Below are positions 5,030-7,185 of a stretch of 7,185 nt of DNA, one piece after another. The DNA is taken from positions 1-7,185 of the forward strand of contig JAFROA010000243.1 of NCBI GenBank assembly GCA_017429885.1. The letters run 5' to 3'. Both the position numbers and the translations under genes were made by a program. Position 1 is the stretch's first letter, and each line of letters starts with the position of its first letter. The notes beneath the pieces are model-generated. The model did no database searches. It was not told where the DNA came from and worked only from the letters and a program-made list of their open reading frames with translations. The DNA is from Bacteroidales bacterium. GTDB lineage: Bacteria > Bacteroidota > Bacteroidia > Bacteroidales > UBA932.

Positions 5030-7185
5030 TCAATTTACTTTATATGAGTTAATATATTCTTTAGGGGTCATCCCAAACGATTTCTGAAAGCATTTTATGA
5101 AATACGAAGGGGAATTAAATCCAGAGATATAGGCGACTTCGCTGACTCTTAAGTCCTTGTTTTTCAGGAGCTCAGCCGCATGCTTGAGACGGCATACCCT
5201 GATGAACTCGTTCGGGGATATACCGGAAAGGTTCTTTATTTTCCGGTACAGGCTCGACCGGCTCAGGTTCATCGACTCAGCTATCTTGTCAATTGAAAGC
5301 TCCTCCTGGAAATCCTTCTGGTTGATAAGTGAAGAGACTTTCCCCAGAAAAGCTTTGTCCATATCACTCCCACCAATGCTTTGGACTGGCACAACAGGAT
5401 TATGCAAGAAACTGTTACGTAAATTCTCTATCCTCTCCAGAAGTTTTTCCGTGGTGGCAAGGAGAAACTCAAGGGAAAAGGGTTTCTCAAGATAGATGTC
5501 CGCTCCCTCATGAATGCTCCTTATCTTTGACTCATAGTCACTTTTCGCAGAAAGTATTATGATTGGGATATGACTATGCTGGACATTGTTCTTGACTTTG
5601 TCACATAACTCATAACCGTCCATTCCCGGCATCATTAGATCCGTTATTATCACAGAGACATCCTTACTTTCCAACAGCCCCAAAGCTTGGATCCCATCGC
5701 AACAGGACAAAGTGCGGAATTTCTTGGAAAATGCCTTATGCAGGAATTGCCGCATCTCAGCCTGGTCTTCAACTATGAGCACCGTGTCCTTTTTGGGTGC
5801 CGTCTCATAGGCCAGGACATTATCTGCGGTTTCATTGTCAACTACTCCGGGGGAATCGTCCCCCAAGTATTCAGGAAGTGTTACTACAAAACTATTGGCA
5901 TCCGTAACGGTCTCGTCAATGAAGATTTCTCCGCCAAGCATCTTTGTAAAATCCTTGACTATGGACAATCCCAGTCCCGTGCCCAAGGAATTTACGGATG
6001 ATTTTTCGCGGAAAAAGGCCTTGAAAACGTTTTCTCGGTTCTCCGGAGAAATGACTGGTCCGTCATTCTCGATCCTGAGCAAAAATCTTTGCTTGTCAGA
6101 ATCTTTCTTCAGTGTCACTGAAATGTATTTTTCCGAATACTTTACAGCATTGCCAACCAGATTGGATACAATCTTGTCAAAAGCCTCGCCATCCAGGTTG
6201 GCCAGTATGTGTTTTTCCGGAAGATTGACATCTATGCGCTTCCCTTTGCGACGAGCATCTGCCCCGAAGGCCTCCACGGAGGATTCCACCGCAGCGTTGA
6301 CATCCATTATCTCCGGATGCATACGATAGCCCTTTGCGTCAAGCTTCGAGAAATCAAGCAATTCATTTGATATATTCAACAGCCTGTTGATATTATTACC
6401 CATTACATTGAGGCTCTCGGTCCTATCTTCCTCGGAACAGGACGGAGAGACCAGTAACTCGTAAGGTGCCTTGATCAGCGACAATGGGGTGCGTATCTCA
6501 TGCATCAAGTTGGATATGAACTCAAGTTTGGACTTCTGGGAGGCTCTCTCATCTTCGTCGCGCATATTTTTCATAAGAGCCTCCTGGCGCTTGTTGTTTC
6601 TTATTTGAAGCGCGATAATCCCTGCCGCAAGAGCACCTATGGACAGGATCCATAGAAGAATCCTGCCTAACAGGGATCTGAGAAAGGGAGGGCGGATGAT
6701 AATGCTTATGACAGCTTCTTTCTCATTCCAAATTCCATCGCTGTTGGCTCCCTTAACCCTGAAGATGTATTTGCCTGGCGGGACTTTGATATAATTGACG
6801 TGATTGACACCTATGTTCTCCTTCCAAGACTCATCAAACCCGTCAAGAATGTACGAATACCGATTCTGTCTCGGGCTCACGAAACTCAATGCGGAGAAAG
6901 ACACCGTGAAACTAGATTGGTTATGCTTGAGGGTTATGTCGGGAGAATAAGGGGTGGTTACCAAGATGTCTCCGTTTTTTGTGGATCCTGAACCACTGTC
7001 CGACAGGAGGAAGGAAGTGATGACAACAGGAGGAACTGTCTTGTTCGAACTGATTTTTTCCGGTTCGAAACATATCATGCCCCTGATGGAACCGAAACAA
7101 AAAGTTCTGTCGCCCAACCTTATCCCCGACGAATAGTTGAACTGATCAGTCAGCAATCCGTCCGCCTGGGTGAATGTACGCAAGA
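5030..7185 (-). CDS. Hybrid two-component system sensor/regulator, 5' end outside window
   Basis: This is the C-terminal part (about 717 codons) of a one-protein two-component system as found in Bacteroidota PULs. Full proteins are usually about 1,300-1,400 residues, so most of the periplasmic beta-propeller is missing. Numbering from the first full codon: the last propeller repeat (1-45, DGLLTDQFN then CFGSIRGMICFEP), a Y_Y_Y domain (about 85-165, with YILDGFDESW and PPGKYIFRVKGANSDG), a membrane helix (about 170-192), a dimerisation domain with His228 (MHEIRTPLS), and an ATPase domain with Asn345, Asp374 and a GTGLGLS loop (401-407). A receiver follows, with Asp515 as phospho-acceptor, Ser545 and Lys567, then an AraC-type DNA-binding domain (about 628-715). 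All catalytic residues are present. It would sense a glycan fragment in the periplasm and activate transcription, probably including its own operon. The TTG at 7183 is an internal leucine codon, not a start. Confidence 0.95.
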   Translation of the reverse strand, partial: LRTFTQADGLLTDQFNYSSGIRLGDRTFCFGSIRGMICFEPEKISSNKTVPPVVITSFLLSDSGSGSTKNGDILVTTPYSPDITLKHNQSSFTVSFSALSFVSPRQNRYSYILDGFDESWKENIGVNHVNYIKVPPGKYIFRVKGANSDGIWNEKEAVISIIIRPPFLRSLLGRILLWILSIGALAAGIIALQIRNNKRQEALMKNMRDEDERASQKSKLEFISNLMHEIRTPLSLIKAPYELLVSPSCSEEDRTESLNVMGNNINRLLNISNELLDFSKLDAKGYRMHPEIMDVNAAVESSVEAFGADARRKGKRIDVNLPEKHILANLDGEAFDKIVSNLVGNAVKYSEKYISVTLKKDSDKQRFLLRIENDGPVISPENRENVFKAFFREKSSVNSLGTGLGLSIVKDFTKMLGGEIFIDETVTDANSFVVTLPEYLGDDSPGVVDNETADNVLAYETAPKKDTVLIVEDQAEMRQFLHKAFSKKFRTLSCCDGIQALGLLESKDVSVIITDLMMPGMDGYELCDKVKNNVQHSHIPIIILSAKSDYESKIRSIHEGADIYLEKPFSLEFLLATTEKLLERIENLRNSFLHNPVVPVQSIGGSDMDKAFLGKVSSLINQKDFQEELSIDKIAESMNLSRSSLYRKIKNLSGISPNEFIRVCRLKHAAELLKNKDLRVSEVAYISGFNSPSYFIKCFQKSFGMTPKEYINSYKVN

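Noticed and set aside
5157..6329. Open frames on the plus strand (5157-5495, 5329-5562, 5687-6001, 5835-6329)
   Set aside because: They are antisense to the kinase, receiver and DNA-binding domains of the sensor, whose catalytic motifs are all intact.
7181..7183. TTG at 7183 as the start of the sensor gene
   Set aside because: The codon is inside a propeller repeat, the frame is open to the window edge, and the sensory domain expected for this family is missing. It is an internal leucine codon.

Overview
The window looks like the chromosome of a member of the Bacteroidota (Bacteroidales-like). The grounds are a hybrid two-component sensor of the type that runs polysaccharide utilization loci (PULs) in this phylum, a glycoside hydrolase and a sulfatase beside it, little use of Shine-Dalgarno sites, and one promoter candidate with the TTTG / TAnnTTTG layout of this phylum. 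The genus cannot be fixed from the sequence. All four genes lie on the minus strand and are tightly packed, so the transcription order runs from high to low coordinates.

Layout in transcription order: (1) 7185-5030 is the 3' part of a hybrid two-component system protein: last propeller repeat, Y_Y_Y domain, membrane helix, histidine kinase, receiver and AraC-type DNA-binding domain. Its 5' end is outside the window. (2) 5026-2987 is a complete, secreted GH51-type alpha-L-arabinofuranosidase that starts 3 bases after the sensor's stop codon. (3) 2982-1435 is a complete, exported family S1 (formylglycine) sulfatase of the serine type, probably a lipoprotein, that starts 4 bases after the arabinofuranosidase stop. 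(4) 1376 to 1 is a secreted family C69 (PepD-like) dipeptidase whose 3' end is outside the window. A 58-base AT-rich gap with a candidate promoter separates it from the sulfatase.

The first three genes read as one operon. The sensor would detect a glycan fragment in the periplasm and activate transcription, the arabinofuranosidase would remove arabinofuranosyl units, and the sulfatase would remove sulfate esters. Together they suggest a substrate that carries both arabinofuranose and sulfate, such as a sulfated arabinan or arabinogalactan. That is an inference from gene adjacency. No SusC/SusD pair, transporter or sulfatase-maturing enzyme is visible here. The dipeptidase has a clearly higher GC content by hand sampling and its own candidate promoter, so it is probably a neighbour and not a working part of the glycan operon.

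There are no RNA genes, CRISPR arrays, insertion sequences or long repeats that I can support. There is no gene-free stretch longer than 58 bases. Nothing here is clearly a new kind of system; the point of most interest is the tightly coupled sensor, arabinofuranosidase and sulfatase unit.
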